From the NCBI GenBank assembly GCA_965205725.1, contig OZ242189.1, forward strand, positions 744,001 to 808,000: DNA of 64,000 bases. Reading direction: 5' to 3'. The first letter of the stretch is position 1; each line of letters starts with the position of its first letter. This document shows positions 18,184-27,380 of the stretch, piece by piece. The stretch is from G965205725 sp965205725. GTDB taxonomy: Bacteria > Pseudomonadota > Gammaproteobacteria > Pseudomonadales > Halieaceae. Below the pieces are notes generated by a model. The model saw only the letters and a list, made by a program, of their open reading frames with translations, ran no database searches and was not told the origin of the DNA. A program made the translations under genes and the position numbers.

Positions 18184-18651
18184 CTAGTTCAAATAGTTTT
18201 TCGACTTGTAGTCGTCATGGCAGTTTTTGCAGGCACCTCCGGTCTTTTGAAACTGCTTGAGAATTGCGCGCTTGTCCCCGCTTGTGGTCACTAGCGCCAG
18301 CTTTTCCGATTCCGCTCTGAGGTCTTCTAGCTTTTCCTGAAAATCTTGCATGTTGTCCCAGATGCCCGGCTTGGCGCGAGTCTGACCGGTATCGCTGCCG
18401 ACTGGAAAGCCGCGCACAAGGTCGAGTTTGGTCACGCTGGCAAGATCGCGGGCATAAGCCTGGAACGCCGTGTCATTCCATTGCATTTCACCCTTGATCA
18501 TCGAACTCATGGGGCCAAAATTTGCCCCCATAATGGCGAACAATGATTGTCGATACGACAGATTAAATGCGGTGAGGTCCAGGTGAGATAAGGCGCCAGG
18601 GGTGGCTGTGAGACCAGATAACACAATCAAACGGGCAATTAGCTTTTTCAT
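18184..18651 (-). CDS. Cytochrome c' family protein
   Basis: 155-aa periplasmic class II cytochrome. The N-terminal signal peptide (MKKLIARLIVLSGLTATPGALS) is followed by a four-helix bundle. The single heme-binding motif CKNCH lies near the C-terminus, as is characteristic of this class. A Met/Gln-rich helix 1 (GANFGPMSSMIKGEM) is also typical. Cytochromes c' bind NO and buffer nitrosative stress or pass electrons. Convergent with the b561 gene and 12 nt from it. Confidence 0.88.
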   Translation of the reverse strand: MKKLIARLIVLSGLTATPGALSHLDLTAFNLSYRQSLFAIMGANFGPMSSMIKGEMQWNDTAFQAYARDLASVTKLDLVRGFPVGSDTGQTRAKPGIWDNMQDFQEKLEDLRAESEKLALVTTSGDKRAILKQFQKTGGACKNCHDDYKSKNYLN

Positions 18652-18738
18652 GGAGTGGCTCCTTGTTGTGAACCTATAGTAGTCAATTTTGGAGTACTAT
18701 AGCGACCTGAATTTATATAGCCTGGGGAATAATCAATT

Positions 18739-20451
18739 ATGAGTGAGAATATCTGGAATTACAGCGTCGATGTTTTGGTGGTTGGCTCTGGGAACGGTGG
18801 TTTAACGGCGGCTCTATGCTGCGATGAGATGGGCGCCGGTGACGTGCTGGTGATCGAGAAGTCCGAGTTGTTCGGCGGCACCAGCTCTGTATCCGGCGGT
18901 GGAGTTTGGGTACCTTGCAACCGCTATGCAAAAGTAGCTGGCGCGGAAGATTCCTTTGCCAAGGCGAAAACGTATTTGAACAATTGCCTGCCAGCGGGAC
19001 AGGTGCCTGAGCCTATCATTGATGCCTACCTGACCAATGCGCCAAAGATGGTCGATTTTCTGCACGAGCGCACCCGGGTGCGATACGTCACGCTGGAGCA
19101 CTACCCGGATTATTACACCGATATGGAAGGTTCCATGCCAGGGCATCGGTCCATGGAGCCGGACACTATCAATGCGAATGAACTGGGCAAAGAGTTCAGG
19201 CAGTTGCGTCGCACGCACCCCATGATGCACTTGGGTGGTTTGATTGGGTTCACGCAGGTAGAAGCAGCACTTCTGATTGCTCAGCTACCAGGCTGGCTTT
19301 CCACTGCGATGAAAATGGTGGCCGGGTATCTTTTCGATATTCCCTGGCGCCTGTTTGGCGACAAGTATGCGCGACGTTTGGCAACCGGTTGCGCGGGTGT
19401 CGCTCGGCTGCGGGTGTCGATGCAGGATCGAGACATGCCATTGTGGCTCAATACACCTATGAAATCGCTGATCACTGACCAGGGCGTTGTGGTGGGTGCC
19501 GTGATAGAAAAAGACGGCAAGGAAATGCGTGTGCAGGCGCGCAAGGCGGTGGTGTTGGCGGCGGGGGGCTTTGAGCATAATCAGGAAATGCGCGAGCAGT
19601 ATTTACCGAAACCCACCAATCATCAGTGGAGCGCCGGGGTCATGGCAAACACGGGTGATGCGATTCGTGAAGGGCTGCGGCTGGGTGCGAAAATGCACAG
19701 GCTGGACTCGGCCTGGTGGGTGAACACCATCACTGTACCCGGTGAGGCCATTCCGCGGCTCAGTATTATGGAAAAATCCTATCCGGGGTCGATTGTTGTA
19801 AATCTGGCAGGGCAGCGTTTCAGCAATGAATCTCAGAACTATATGGCCTATACCCTGGAGACCTTTGAGAAACACTCAGCAGAAACCCCCTGTGTACCTA
19901 GCTGGCAAATCTTTGACGCTGACTTCCGCGCCACTTACTTTGTCGGCCCGCTATACAACAGCAAAATGCGCCCAGACTGGGCCCTGCCGTCCAGTTATGA
20001 AGACAGCGGCTTTCTGACCAAAGCCAGCACCATTCGCGAACTGGCGGACAAAGTCGGTATTGATGCAGATGGCCTGGAAGCTACCATAGAGCGATTTAAT
20101 GGCTATGCCAAGACTGGCCATGACCTGGAGTTGCAGAGGGGTGATTCGCTCTATGATCGATACTACGGTGACCCGCGGGTAGAGCCCAATCCATGTTTGG
20201 GGCCGGTCGCACGGCCGCCATTCTATGCCATGAAAATTGATCCGGGCGACTTCGGTACCCAGGGTGGTATGGTGGTCAATACCGATGCCCAGGTGCTACA
20301 TGAAAGTGGTAAACCAATAATTGGCCTGTACGCTACCGGAAATTGCAGTGCCCCGGTGTTGCCCAACTATCCGGGGCCAGGTTCAACCCTGGGTCCGGCG
20401 ATGACCTTTGCTTACCAGGCGGCCAAGCATATTTGTCAATGGAGCGAATAG
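18739..20451 (+). CDS. FAD-dependent dehydrogenase of the 3-ketosteroid delta-1-dehydrogenase family
   Basis: 570-aa flavoprotein. The Rossmann FAD-binding motif GSGNGG is at 16-21 and is followed by EKSELFGGTSSVSGGGVWVP, the hallmark of KstD and fumarate-reductase-like enzymes. The C-terminus has GLYATGNCSAPVLPNYPGPGSTLGPA, where the conserved Tyr/Gly region of KstD sits. Family members remove hydrogens at C1-C2 of 3-ketosteroids or act on related enones. The exact substrate is unproven. It is transcribed away from the cytochrome c' gene and carries no signal peptide. Confidence 0.85.
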   Translation: MSENIWNYSVDVLVVGSGNGGLTAALCCDEMGAGDVLVIEKSELFGGTSSVSGGGVWVPCNRYAKVAGAEDSFAKAKTYLNNCLPAGQVPEPIIDAYLTNAPKMVDFLHERTRVRYVTLEHYPDYYTDMEGSMPGHRSMEPDTINANELGKEFRQLRRTHPMMHLGGLIGFTQVEAALLIAQLPGWLSTAMKMVAGYLFDIPWRLFGDKYARRLATGCAGVARLRVSMQDRDMPLWLNTPMKSLITDQGVVVGAVIEKDGKEMRVQARKAVVLAAGGFEHNQEMREQYLPKPTNHQWSAGVMANTGDAIREGLRLGAKMHRLDSAWWVNTITVPGEAIPRLSIMEKSYPGSIVVNLAGQRFSNESQNYMAYTLETFEKHSAETPCVPSWQIFDADFRATYFVGPLYNSKMRPDWALPSSYEDSGFLTKASTIRELADKVGIDADGLEATIERFNGYAKTGHDLELQRGDSLYDRYYGDPRVEPNPCLGPVARPPFYAMKIDPGDFGTQGGMVVNTDAQVLHESGKPIIGLYATGNCSAPVLPNYPGPGSTLGPAMTFAYQAAKHICQWSE

Positions 20452-20514
20452 CTGGGGTTTTCGCCGTGTCACAGGTAGTTGAGGGGGGGTGTTCTGTATG
20501 AGTGTGTCGCTGCC

Positions 20515-21630
20515 TCAGACTTCAATGAATTCAATGACTTCTAGCTGAAATCCAGATATTGCATTAAAGCGCATGGGAGTAGACATGGCGCGCATCTTGC
20601 CAATACCGATCTGTTTGAGAATTTGTGAGCCGGTGCCAATCAATCGATAGATACTGGTGCCATTGTCTCCAGTGCTGCCAGAGATTTGCGGCACCTCAGG
20701 GAATTGCAGTACTTCCTCTAGCTGCTGCTCGGTACTGACTTCCTGATCGATTAATACCACTGCGCCCAGGCCTTCTTCCGCAATGCGTTGCATCGCCCGA
20801 CGATAAGACCAGCCACCGGGTTCGCCAGATAGCACGGTGCCGAGGATATCGCGCAGGGAGTTGATGGTCTGAACCCGAACCAGGGTTGGTTGCGATTCCA
20901 CAATATCTCCAAGTGTCAGGGCGTAGTGCAGTCGGTTGTCGATCAGGTCGAGAAAAGTGTGCAGTTCGAACTCGCCGAATTCGGTGGTGACCCGCTTGTG
21001 ATCTTTGAGTTCCACAGACTGCTCATGTACGGCGCGATAGGCGATCAGGTCAGCAATCGTGCCTATTTTCAGGCCGTGCTTTTCTGCAAAAATTTCCAGT
21101 TGGGGGCGTCGCGCCATAGTGCCGTCTTCGTTCATGATTTCGACGATCAGGGATGCGGGAGAAAAACCTGCCATTCTGGCCAGATCCGTGCCGGCTTCTG
21201 TATGCCCGGCTCGGCGCAGCACGCCGCCCGGTTTTGCAACCAGGGGAAAGATATGGCCCGGTTGAATAATGTCAGACGGTTTTGCATCGCCCGCCACCGC
21301 TGAGCGAACCGTATTCGCTCTCTGCGCGGAGCTGATGCCGGGTCCAACCTTCTCCGAGGCGTCAATTGAAACTGTAAAATTTGTTTCGTGCTGTGATCGA
21401 TTGTCCCGCACCATCAAGGGCAGGTTCAGCTTGTTCGCCTGATCCGGGGTGATAGTTAAACAGATCAGGCCGCAGGCTTCGCTGGAATAGAAATTAATGG
21501 TTTCGGCGGTAACGGCGGCGGCGGCGATGATCAGATCACCTTCATTTTCTCGATCTTCATCATCCATCAGGATGACCATTTTCCCCTGGCGAATATCTTC
21601 AACGATGTCAGCTACACTGCTGAGGCTCAT
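20515..21630 (-). CDS. ribB: 3,4-dihydroxy-2-butanone-4-phosphate synthase with degenerate GTP cyclohydrolase II-like domain
   Basis: Makes the four-carbon unit of riboflavin from ribulose 5-phosphate. The N-terminal half (about 1-200) has DDEDRENEGDLI and the metal-binding HTEAGTDLARMAG. The C-terminal half aligns with GTP cyclohydrolase II, but the Cys-rich zinc motif is missing: the equivalent stretch reads NSLRDILGTVLSGEPGGW. It should therefore not work as RibA. Such degenerate fusions are known in Pseudomonas-type bacteria that carry a separate ribA. It lies 6 nt downstream of the thiolase on the same strand. Confidence 0.92.
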   Translation of the reverse strand: MSLSSVADIVEDIRQGKMVILMDDEDRENEGDLIIAAAAVTAETINFYSSEACGLICLTITPDQANKLNLPLMVRDNRSQHETNFTVSIDASEKVGPGISSAQRANTVRSAVAGDAKPSDIIQPGHIFPLVAKPGGVLRRAGHTEAGTDLARMAGFSPASLIVEIMNEDGTMARRPQLEIFAEKHGLKIGTIADLIAYRAVHEQSVELKDHKRVTTEFGEFELHTFLDLIDNRLHYALTLGDIVESQPTLVRVQTINSLRDILGTVLSGEPGGWSYRRAMQRIAEEGLGAVVLIDQEVSTEQQLEEVLQFPEVPQISGSTGDNGTSIYRLIGTGSQILKQIGIGKMRAMSTPMRFNAISGFQLEVIEFIEV

Positions 21631-21636
21631 GGCTGT

Positions 21637-22818
21637 TTATACCAGCTCTATGGCAATCGCGGTGGCTTCTCCGCCGCCAATGCAGAGAGCAGCAATGCCT
21701 TTTGTTTTGCCATATTGTTCCAATTGATGCAGCAGACTAACTACGATGCGTGAACCGGTTGAGCCTATAGGGTGGCCCTGGGCGCAAGCGCCGCCGTGCA
21801 CATTGACCTTGGCGTAATCCAGGCCCAGTTCGCGTATTGCCAGCATGGTGACCACAGCAAAGGCCTCATTGATTTCGAACAGATCGACATCGTCTTTGCT
21901 CCAGCCCGTTTTTGCGAGCAATTTCTCAATGGCGCCAATAGGAGCGATGGTAAAATCCTCGGGATTTTGTGAGTGGCGGGCATGGGCAACCATCCGTATC
22001 CTGGCGTGGAGGCCGCGACTCTCTGCTGCGCTGGCTGACATCAGCAGTAGGGCACTGGCGCCATCCGAAATAGAGCTGGCATTGGCTGCTGTGATCGTGC
22101 CGTCTTTCGCGAAAGCCGGGCGCAGGCCTGGAATTCTCTCTAGGTCGGCCTTCAAAGGCTGCTCGTCCCCGGTAACGACGTGTTCGCCGCAGCGTGTTTT
22201 AACGGTAACTGAAACCATCTCCGGGTCTAGTCTTCCCGACTCCATGGCGCTCTTTGCGCGGCTCAGGGAGCCGATAGCGAATGCGTCCATCTGCTCGCGG
22301 GTCACTCCATATTTGTCTGCTGTTTCCTGAGCAAAGGAACCCATTGCCCGCCCGCTGTAGGCGTCTTCCAGACCGTCGATGAACATATGATCCGGAAGCT
22401 GGTTGGCGCCAGTGCGCAAGCCTGCGCGGCCGCTCACAACCAGGTGCGGGGCGTTGCTCATGCTTTCCATGCCGCCGCAGACCACAATTGCATTGGTGCC
22501 AGCCACGATACTGTCATGCGCACAAATAGTAGCCTGCATCGCTGAGGCACACATCTTGTTCACGGTGACAGCACCTGTAGAGGTAGGGATGCCAGCACCG
22601 ATGGCCGCCTGGCGCGCAGGTGCCTGTTTCAAGCCAGCGGCAAGCACACAACCCATGAATACTTCATCAATGTCCTGTGCATCAACGCCGGCGCGCTCCA
22701 CCACTGCTGCTATAGCCGCAGTTCCCAGTTGAGGTGCCGTCACAGCGCTGAGGCTGCCCTGTAGCCCGCCCATTGGCGTGCGCACGCCACTGACTATAAC
22801 AACCTCATTCTGGCTCAT
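21637..22818 (-). CDS. Acetyl-CoA C-acyltransferase (thiolase)
   Basis: 393-aa thiolase, either biosynthetic (2 acetyl-CoA to acetoacetyl-CoA) or degradative. The nucleophile is Cys90 in VNKMCASAM, where most homologues have GSG in place of ASA. The catalytic His is in NEAFAVV, and GGACAQGHPIGSTGSRI and the second active-site Cys in CIGGGEATAI are present. Length and motifs are complete. Followed at 6 nt by ribB, an unusual pairing that probably reflects co-transcription only. Confidence 0.92.
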   Translation of the reverse strand: MSQNEVVIVSGVRTPMGGLQGSLSAVTAPQLGTAAIAAVVERAGVDAQDIDEVFMGCVLAAGLKQAPARQAAIGAGIPTSTGAVTVNKMCASAMQATICAHDSIVAGTNAIVVCGGMESMSNAPHLVVSGRAGLRTGANQLPDHMFIDGLEDAYSGRAMGSFAQETADKYGVTREQMDAFAIGSLSRAKSAMESGRLDPEMVSVTVKTRCGEHVVTGDEQPLKADLERIPGLRPAFAKDGTITAANASSISDGASALLLMSASAAESRGLHARIRMVAHARHSQNPEDFTIAPIGAIEKLLAKTGWSKDDVDLFEINEAFAVVTMLAIRELGLDYAKVNVHGGACAQGHPIGSTGSRIVVSLLHQLEQYGKTKGIAALCIGGGEATAIAIELV

Positions 22819-22884
22819 AATACATCCTGTTTTTGGTGATCATAAAAGGGCGCCATTTAGCCACAAGCGGCTATGTGGGGCAAG

Positions 22885-23874
22885 TTAAGAGCTGCCAGTG
22901 AAAAGCTTGCCCCGCACGCTTTTGCGATAGCGTGCGGGGGTTAAGCCGCTGTGTTTTCTGAACAGCTTGGTGAAGTAGCTAACATCGTGCAGCCCCACCC
23001 GCCAGGCGATTTCCCCGACGGATAGATTGGTAGCCCTCAGCATTTCTTTGGCATTGGCGGTACGCTGCTGTTGCAGGTATTGCAGTGGCGTGCTGCCAAC
23101 TGCTTGCCGGAAGCGACGCGCCAGCGTGCTTTTTGAACAATCCATATTTTGGGCAAGTTCACTGATGTGTATAGTCCGCTCGAGGTTGTCCTGTAGCCAC
23201 TGTTGGGCATCGAGGACCAGTTCATCATGGTGCAGGGAATCCTCATTGGATTGGAATGCGTGGGCGCGAAAGGGGCGGCGAATCTCCGGAGAAAACTGGT
23301 TTTCAAGTGAGCGGGCAACACTGTGACCAAACCAGCCTTCCACAAAGTGGATCATCAAATCGGCAATGGAATTAACGCTGCCAGCGCAATACAGATTGTC
23401 TGCCTGAGTAATCAAATGGCGACGCTTGAGATGTACGTTTGGATAAAGCTGAGCAAACTGGTCAAAATAATTCCAGTGGGTGGTGGCAGCCCTGCCATCC
23501 AGTAGGCCCGCCTCGGCCAAAAAACAACTGGCTGTGCCTACGCAGCAGATGATGGCACCGCGTTCTTTTAGCATTCGCAGTACAGGCAACCAGGCTTGCT
23601 GCTGACGAATGACTGGTATCGGGCTGCGCCACATCGCCGGTAGTAAAAGCATATCGCAGCCTTCGATCTCATTGACCGTCAGGTTTGGGCCAAGGGGGAG
23701 GCCACCCGTTGTTGCAATGGTGTCCAGAGAGGTTCCGGCGAGTTTAAACGAGAGTTGGGCCTTTCCTTTGTGCCTTGTACTTGCAGACTGGCTGGCACCG
23801 CGCAGGACATCCATGGGCAGCGTGAGGCTCGTGGCCAGCATTCGAGGATAAATCGCGGCGATAACCTGCTTCAT
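22885..23874 (-). CDS. AraC-family regulator with DJ-1/PfpI-like domain
   Basis: 329-aa transcription factor of the GlxA type. I start at ATG 23874 (MKQVIAAIYPRMLATSL), since the longer frame to 24033 has no typical N-terminus. The N-terminal domain (about 1-190) is class I glutamine-amidotransferase-like with a Cys near 130 (IICCVGTASCFLAEAG). The C-terminal pair of helix-turn-helices includes ISELAQNMDCSKSTLARRFRQ and VGEIAWRVGLHDVSYFTKLFRKHSG. Divergent from the ketoacyl synthase gene with 100 nt between, so that gene is a likely target. Confidence 0.9.
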   Translation of the reverse strand: MKQVIAAIYPRMLATSLTLPMDVLRGASQSASTRHKGKAQLSFKLAGTSLDTIATTGGLPLGPNLTVNEIEGCDMLLLPAMWRSPIPVIRQQQAWLPVLRMLKERGAIICCVGTASCFLAEAGLLDGRAATTHWNYFDQFAQLYPNVHLKRRHLITQADNLYCAGSVNSIADLMIHFVEGWFGHSVARSLENQFSPEIRRPFRAHAFQSNEDSLHHDELVLDAQQWLQDNLERTIHISELAQNMDCSKSTLARRFRQAVGSTPLQYLQQQRTANAKEMLRATNLSVGEIAWRVGLHDVSYFTKLFRKHSGLTPARYRKSVRGKLFTGSS

Positions 23875-23974
23875 CGATGTGACGTAATTAACATAAAGAA
23901 TGACGAAAATACCATATATTGATAGGGGTCGGCTACCTACAATACCCGCACAATTATGAGGGAGTGAAGAGACC

Positions 23975-25831
23975 GTGCGGTTACCGGTTATTGTTGGGTT
24001 TGGCGGCGTGAATGCAGCAGGGCGTAGCTCCATGCACCACAGTTACCGGCGCATGGTCATTGACAAATTATCGGCAGCCGAAGCGGATCACACCTGGTCC
24101 AGTCTGGCGGGGCTGACCAACACGGGGTGGGATGCCAGCGAGGCTGGCCGCGCACAGTTGGCGCGTGGCAGCCTGGTGCGTCGCATTGAGCCACATTTGT
24201 TTGAGGTTGATGCCGTGCCGTGGAACCGGCGGATAGTCGCGCACTCAGATCATGTACCCATGAGCTTTAGCACACAAGTTAAACAATTGCCTGAAAAACC
24301 ACCGGCCTCGTGGCGGGTGACCCCAATTGACGGCCTGCATGTTCATGTAGAGGTGGACCAGGGCATGGTCTTCTTGTTGCCGACCACCCAGGAAGCAGCG
24401 GTCAAAGCAGCGGGTCAACTGCCAACCGGATTTGAGCCCGGCAAGCTATACCAGTCACGCAGCCACCCGCGAGGATTGCAAATGACTGTATTTGCCGCCT
24501 CGGACGCGCTGGCAAACACAGGAATTTCCTGGGACGTGCTGCGTAACAAGGTGCCGGTTGACCAGGTTTCGGTATATGCGGGCAGTGGCATGAGTCAGCT
24601 CGACGCCAACGGTAATGGCGGCATGGTTAAGGCCAGGGCAAATGGCCGCAAAGTGACCTCAAAATACTGTCCTTTTGGCTTTGCAGAGATGCCCGCCGAC
24701 TTTATCAACGCCTACGTTTTGGGCAGCCTGGGTAGTACCGGCACCAGCATGGGGGCTTGCGCGTCATTTCTTTACAACCTGCGCCAGGGCATCAGTGATA
24801 TCCAGAGTGGTCGCAGCCGTATAGTGATCGTGGGTAACTCCGAAGCGCCAATTACTCCAGAGGTGATGGAAGGCTATGCCGCAATGGGCGCCCTGGCCAG
24901 TGACAAAAATTTGCGTGAGCTGGACGGGCTTGGCGACAGTGACTCGCCAGATTATCGCCGCGCTTGCCGGCCCTTTGGAGACAATTGCGGATTTACCATT
25001 GCAGAATCTGCCCAGATGGTGGTGTTGTTCGATGATGAGCTTGCCATTGAGCTAGGTGCCTCTGTCTATGGCTCGGTTGCCGATGTATTCGTGAATGCAG
25101 ATGGCCATAAAAAATCTATTTCAGCGCCTGGGGTAGGCAATTACATCACCGTGGCAAAAGCGGTAGCTGCGGCTCGCGCACTGGTGGGAGACGAGGGCTT
25201 GCGCCGTGGTGGTTTAGTACAAGCCCATGGTACTGGCACGCCGCAAAACCGCGTCACCGAATCACATATTCTCAACGAAGTTGCACGGGCCAATGGAATC
25301 GATAGCTGGCCAGTGGTTGCGGTTAAAGCCTATTTGGGACACTCAATCGGGGCTGCCGCAGCAGACCAGCTCAATACAACTCTGGGCATATGGCAGCACG
25401 GTATTTTGCCTGGTATTACGACAATAGACCGTGTAGCTGAAGATGTACATAACAGCCATTTATCGATCTCTAACAGACATCGGGAGATAAACCTGTCAGA
25501 GCAGCGCTACGCCATTATTAATGCCAAGGGATTTGGTGGTAACAATGCTTCAGCAACGGTTCTCGCGCCCGCTCCTACCAGCGCCATGCTGGCCAAGCGC
25601 CATGGCGTTGAGGCTATGGCTCAATGGCAGCACCGCAATGAAGCAGTGCGTACTGCGGTAGTCACCTATGATCAGCAGGCCTGTAAAGGGGAAGCCCGTC
25701 CTGCCTACAAATTTGACCACGGAGTATTAGGCCGGGATGACGTAAAACTCAGTGCCGAACAGCTCAGAATCGATAGTGCGGGTATTGTTCTTGAACTGAC
25801 AACTGATACCCCCTATCGGGATATGGTTTAG
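23975..25831 (+). CDS. Long beta-ketoacyl synthase-like protein
   Basis: 618-aa condensing enzyme. The thiolase-fold triad is visible: Cys about 262 in SMGACASF, His about 418 in QAHGTGTPQNR and His about 456 in KAYLGHSIGAA. It is about 200 residues longer than FabB/FabF, with an extra N-terminal 150 residues and a roughly 75-residue C-terminal tail (KRHGVEAMAQWQHRNEAV onward) that I cannot assign. The start is GTG with a GGGAG site upstream. No acyl carrier protein, reductase or dehydratase gene is adjacent, so the product is unknown. It may be controlled by the divergent AraC gene. Confidence 0.87.
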   Translation: MRLPVIVGFGGVNAAGRSSMHHSYRRMVIDKLSAAEADHTWSSLAGLTNTGWDASEAGRAQLARGSLVRRIEPHLFEVDAVPWNRRIVAHSDHVPMSFSTQVKQLPEKPPASWRVTPIDGLHVHVEVDQGMVFLLPTTQEAAVKAAGQLPTGFEPGKLYQSRSHPRGLQMTVFAASDALANTGISWDVLRNKVPVDQVSVYAGSGMSQLDANGNGGMVKARANGRKVTSKYCPFGFAEMPADFINAYVLGSLGSTGTSMGACASFLYNLRQGISDIQSGRSRIVIVGNSEAPITPEVMEGYAAMGALASDKNLRELDGLGDSDSPDYRRACRPFGDNCGFTIAESAQMVVLFDDELAIELGASVYGSVADVFVNADGHKKSISAPGVGNYITVAKAVAAARALVGDEGLRRGGLVQAHGTGTPQNRVTESHILNEVARANGIDSWPVVAVKAYLGHSIGAAAADQLNTTLGIWQHGILPGITTIDRVAEDVHNSHLSISNRHREINLSEQRYAIINAKGFGGNNASATVLAPAPTSAMLAKRHGVEAMAQWQHRNEAVRTAVVTYDQQACKGEARPAYKFDHGVLGRDDVKLSAEQLRIDSAGIVLELTTDTPYRDMV

Positions 25832-25879
25832 TCGGCCTTTACACCTGTTGTATGATGCGGGCTGAATCGGGGAAAGCGG

Positions 25880-26440
25880 ATGAATCAACTGTTAAGCCTG
25901 TTGCACGAGCGCAATTCGGCGCCGCGATTGCGCGAGCCAGCCCCGAATGAGGCCGAACTTGCAGCAATGTTTAAAGCCGCTGTGCGAGCGCCCGATCACG
26001 CCTGGTTGCAGCCTTGGAGGTTTTTGGTGATCGCAGGGGAGGCCAGAGAAAAGCTCGGCCGCGAGTTCGAACAGGCCTTGCTGTTGCGGACACCTGATGC
26101 TGACGAGACTGCACGCGAGAAAGCCAGGCGAGCGCCACTGCGAGCACCGCTACTGGTAACGGCCGTTTGCCGTTATAGTGAGCACCCCAAAGTGCTGCGA
26201 GAGGAGCAGATTATCTCGGCAGGTTGTGCAGCCCACAGCCTGTTACTGGCGGCAGAGGCACAAGGCTATGCGGGCATCTGGCGCACCGGGAGCTACGCAA
26301 CAGACAGGCATGTTGGAGCCGCTCTGGGTTTGCAGAACAATGAGGCCATTATCGGGTTTTTATATTTTGGCAGCCGCGATGGTCAGGCAAAAAGATTGCC
26401 GGATAGAAAGGTGAATCATTATGTCAGCTATTGGAACTGA
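25880..26440 (+). CDS. Nitroreductase-family protein (YdjA-like)
   Basis: 186-aa FMN-dependent oxidoreductase fold. Visible signatures are RNSAPRLREP at the N-terminus, AVRAPDHAWLQPWRF (FMN contacts) and the dimer-interface helices around SAGCAAHSLLLAAEAQGY. The short length and the RAPDH pattern match the YdjA subgroup, whose natural substrate is unknown. Start ATG with a GGGGAAAG site upstream. First of a three-gene run with the PPIase and HupE-like genes. Confidence 0.87.
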   Translation: MNQLLSLLHERNSAPRLREPAPNEAELAAMFKAAVRAPDHAWLQPWRFLVIAGEAREKLGREFEQALLLRTPDADETAREKARRAPLRAPLLVTAVCRYSEHPKVLREEQIISAGCAAHSLLLAAEAQGYAGIWRTGSYATDRHVGAALGLQNNEAIIGFLYFGSRDGQAKRLPDRKVNHYVSYWN

Positions 26441-26453
26441 TTAAGACTTGTTC

Positions 26454-27380
26454 ATGTTACAGCGTTTTAACCGCCCCTGGTTGCATTTTCTGGTTCTGGG
26501 TGGCGCACTGTTTTATTTTTTCCGCTGGCTCGACCCACCGCCGAAGCCCGTGGTCGGCCCCCTTTCTGAGGCGCGTATAGAGAGTTTGCAGCGCCAGTGG
26601 TTTAGCGCGGCCAGACGCCCTGCAACGCCTGCGCAGATAGACGCAATGAAGCGCGCCGAGCTTGATCGGGATATGTTGTTTCAGGAGGGCTTGCGTCTGG
26701 AGTTGCACTTGTTTGATTCGGTAGTTCGCCAGCGATTGATAAGAAACATGCGCTTCCTGCGTATGGGCGACGATAAAAGTGATGAGGCGCTTTACAAATC
26801 AGCTTTACGGATGGAACTGCACTTGGGTGATGAAGTGGTTAAGCGCCGCTTGATCCAGGCTATGGAGCAGCTTTTGCTGGCGCAGCAAGCAATTCAGAAA
26901 CCCGATAACGCTGATTTACAGCAGCGATTTGAAGAGCAAAGAGAGCAGCTTCGGCGGCCACCGCGCTATAGTTTTGAGCATGTATTTCTCACCCGTGACC
27001 GTGCAGGCGAGGCAGAGAAAGTGCTGGCGACGATTGAGACTGAGCAATTGACAGCAGAGCAGGCCAGACAGAAGAGCTCTCCTTTTTTACCCGGCTATCG
27101 TTTTACGGCACTAAGCCCGCAGCAGGTTGCCCGACATTTTGGTACAGCCTTTGTTCTCAATTTGCAGCAGGCAAAACCAGTCTCAAAGGCCTGGTTGGGG
27201 CCGATTGAATCGACCTATGGCTTACACCTTGTGTGGATGGATTCAATAGAAGAGCCGCGTGACGCCACCCTGGACGAAGTTAGCAAACAACTGAGCAGGG
27301 ACCTGCTATTGGAAAGGCGCAGTGCTGCACTGCGCAATGCAATTGATCAGGTTCGTCAGGATTACGAGGTGGTACTGTGA
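26454..27380 (+). CDS. Membrane-anchored parvulin-type peptidyl-prolyl isomerase
   Basis: 308 aa from ATG 26454 (a TTG six bases earlier is possible). One N-terminal membrane anchor (WLHFLVLGGALFYFF), then a SurA-like helical segment and a parvulin domain (about 170-285) with PPRYSFEHVFLTRD and GPIESTYGLHLVWM. The helical part contains two similar units of about 35 residues (LRLELHLFDSVVRQRLIRNM and LRMELHLGDEVVKRRLIQAM), an internal duplication. Overlaps the HupE-like gene start by 4 nt, implying that it may help fold that membrane protein. Confidence 0.85.
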   Translation: MLQRFNRPWLHFLVLGGALFYFFRWLDPPPKPVVGPLSEARIESLQRQWFSAARRPATPAQIDAMKRAELDRDMLFQEGLRLELHLFDSVVRQRLIRNMRFLRMGDDKSDEALYKSALRMELHLGDEVVKRRLIQAMEQLLLAQQAIQKPDNADLQQRFEEQREQLRRPPRYSFEHVFLTRDRAGEAEKVLATIETEQLTAEQARQKSSPFLPGYRFTALSPQQVARHFGTAFVLNLQQAKPVSKAWLGPIESTYGLHLVWMDSIEEPRDATLDEVSKQLSRDLLLERRSAALRNAIDQVRQDYEVVL

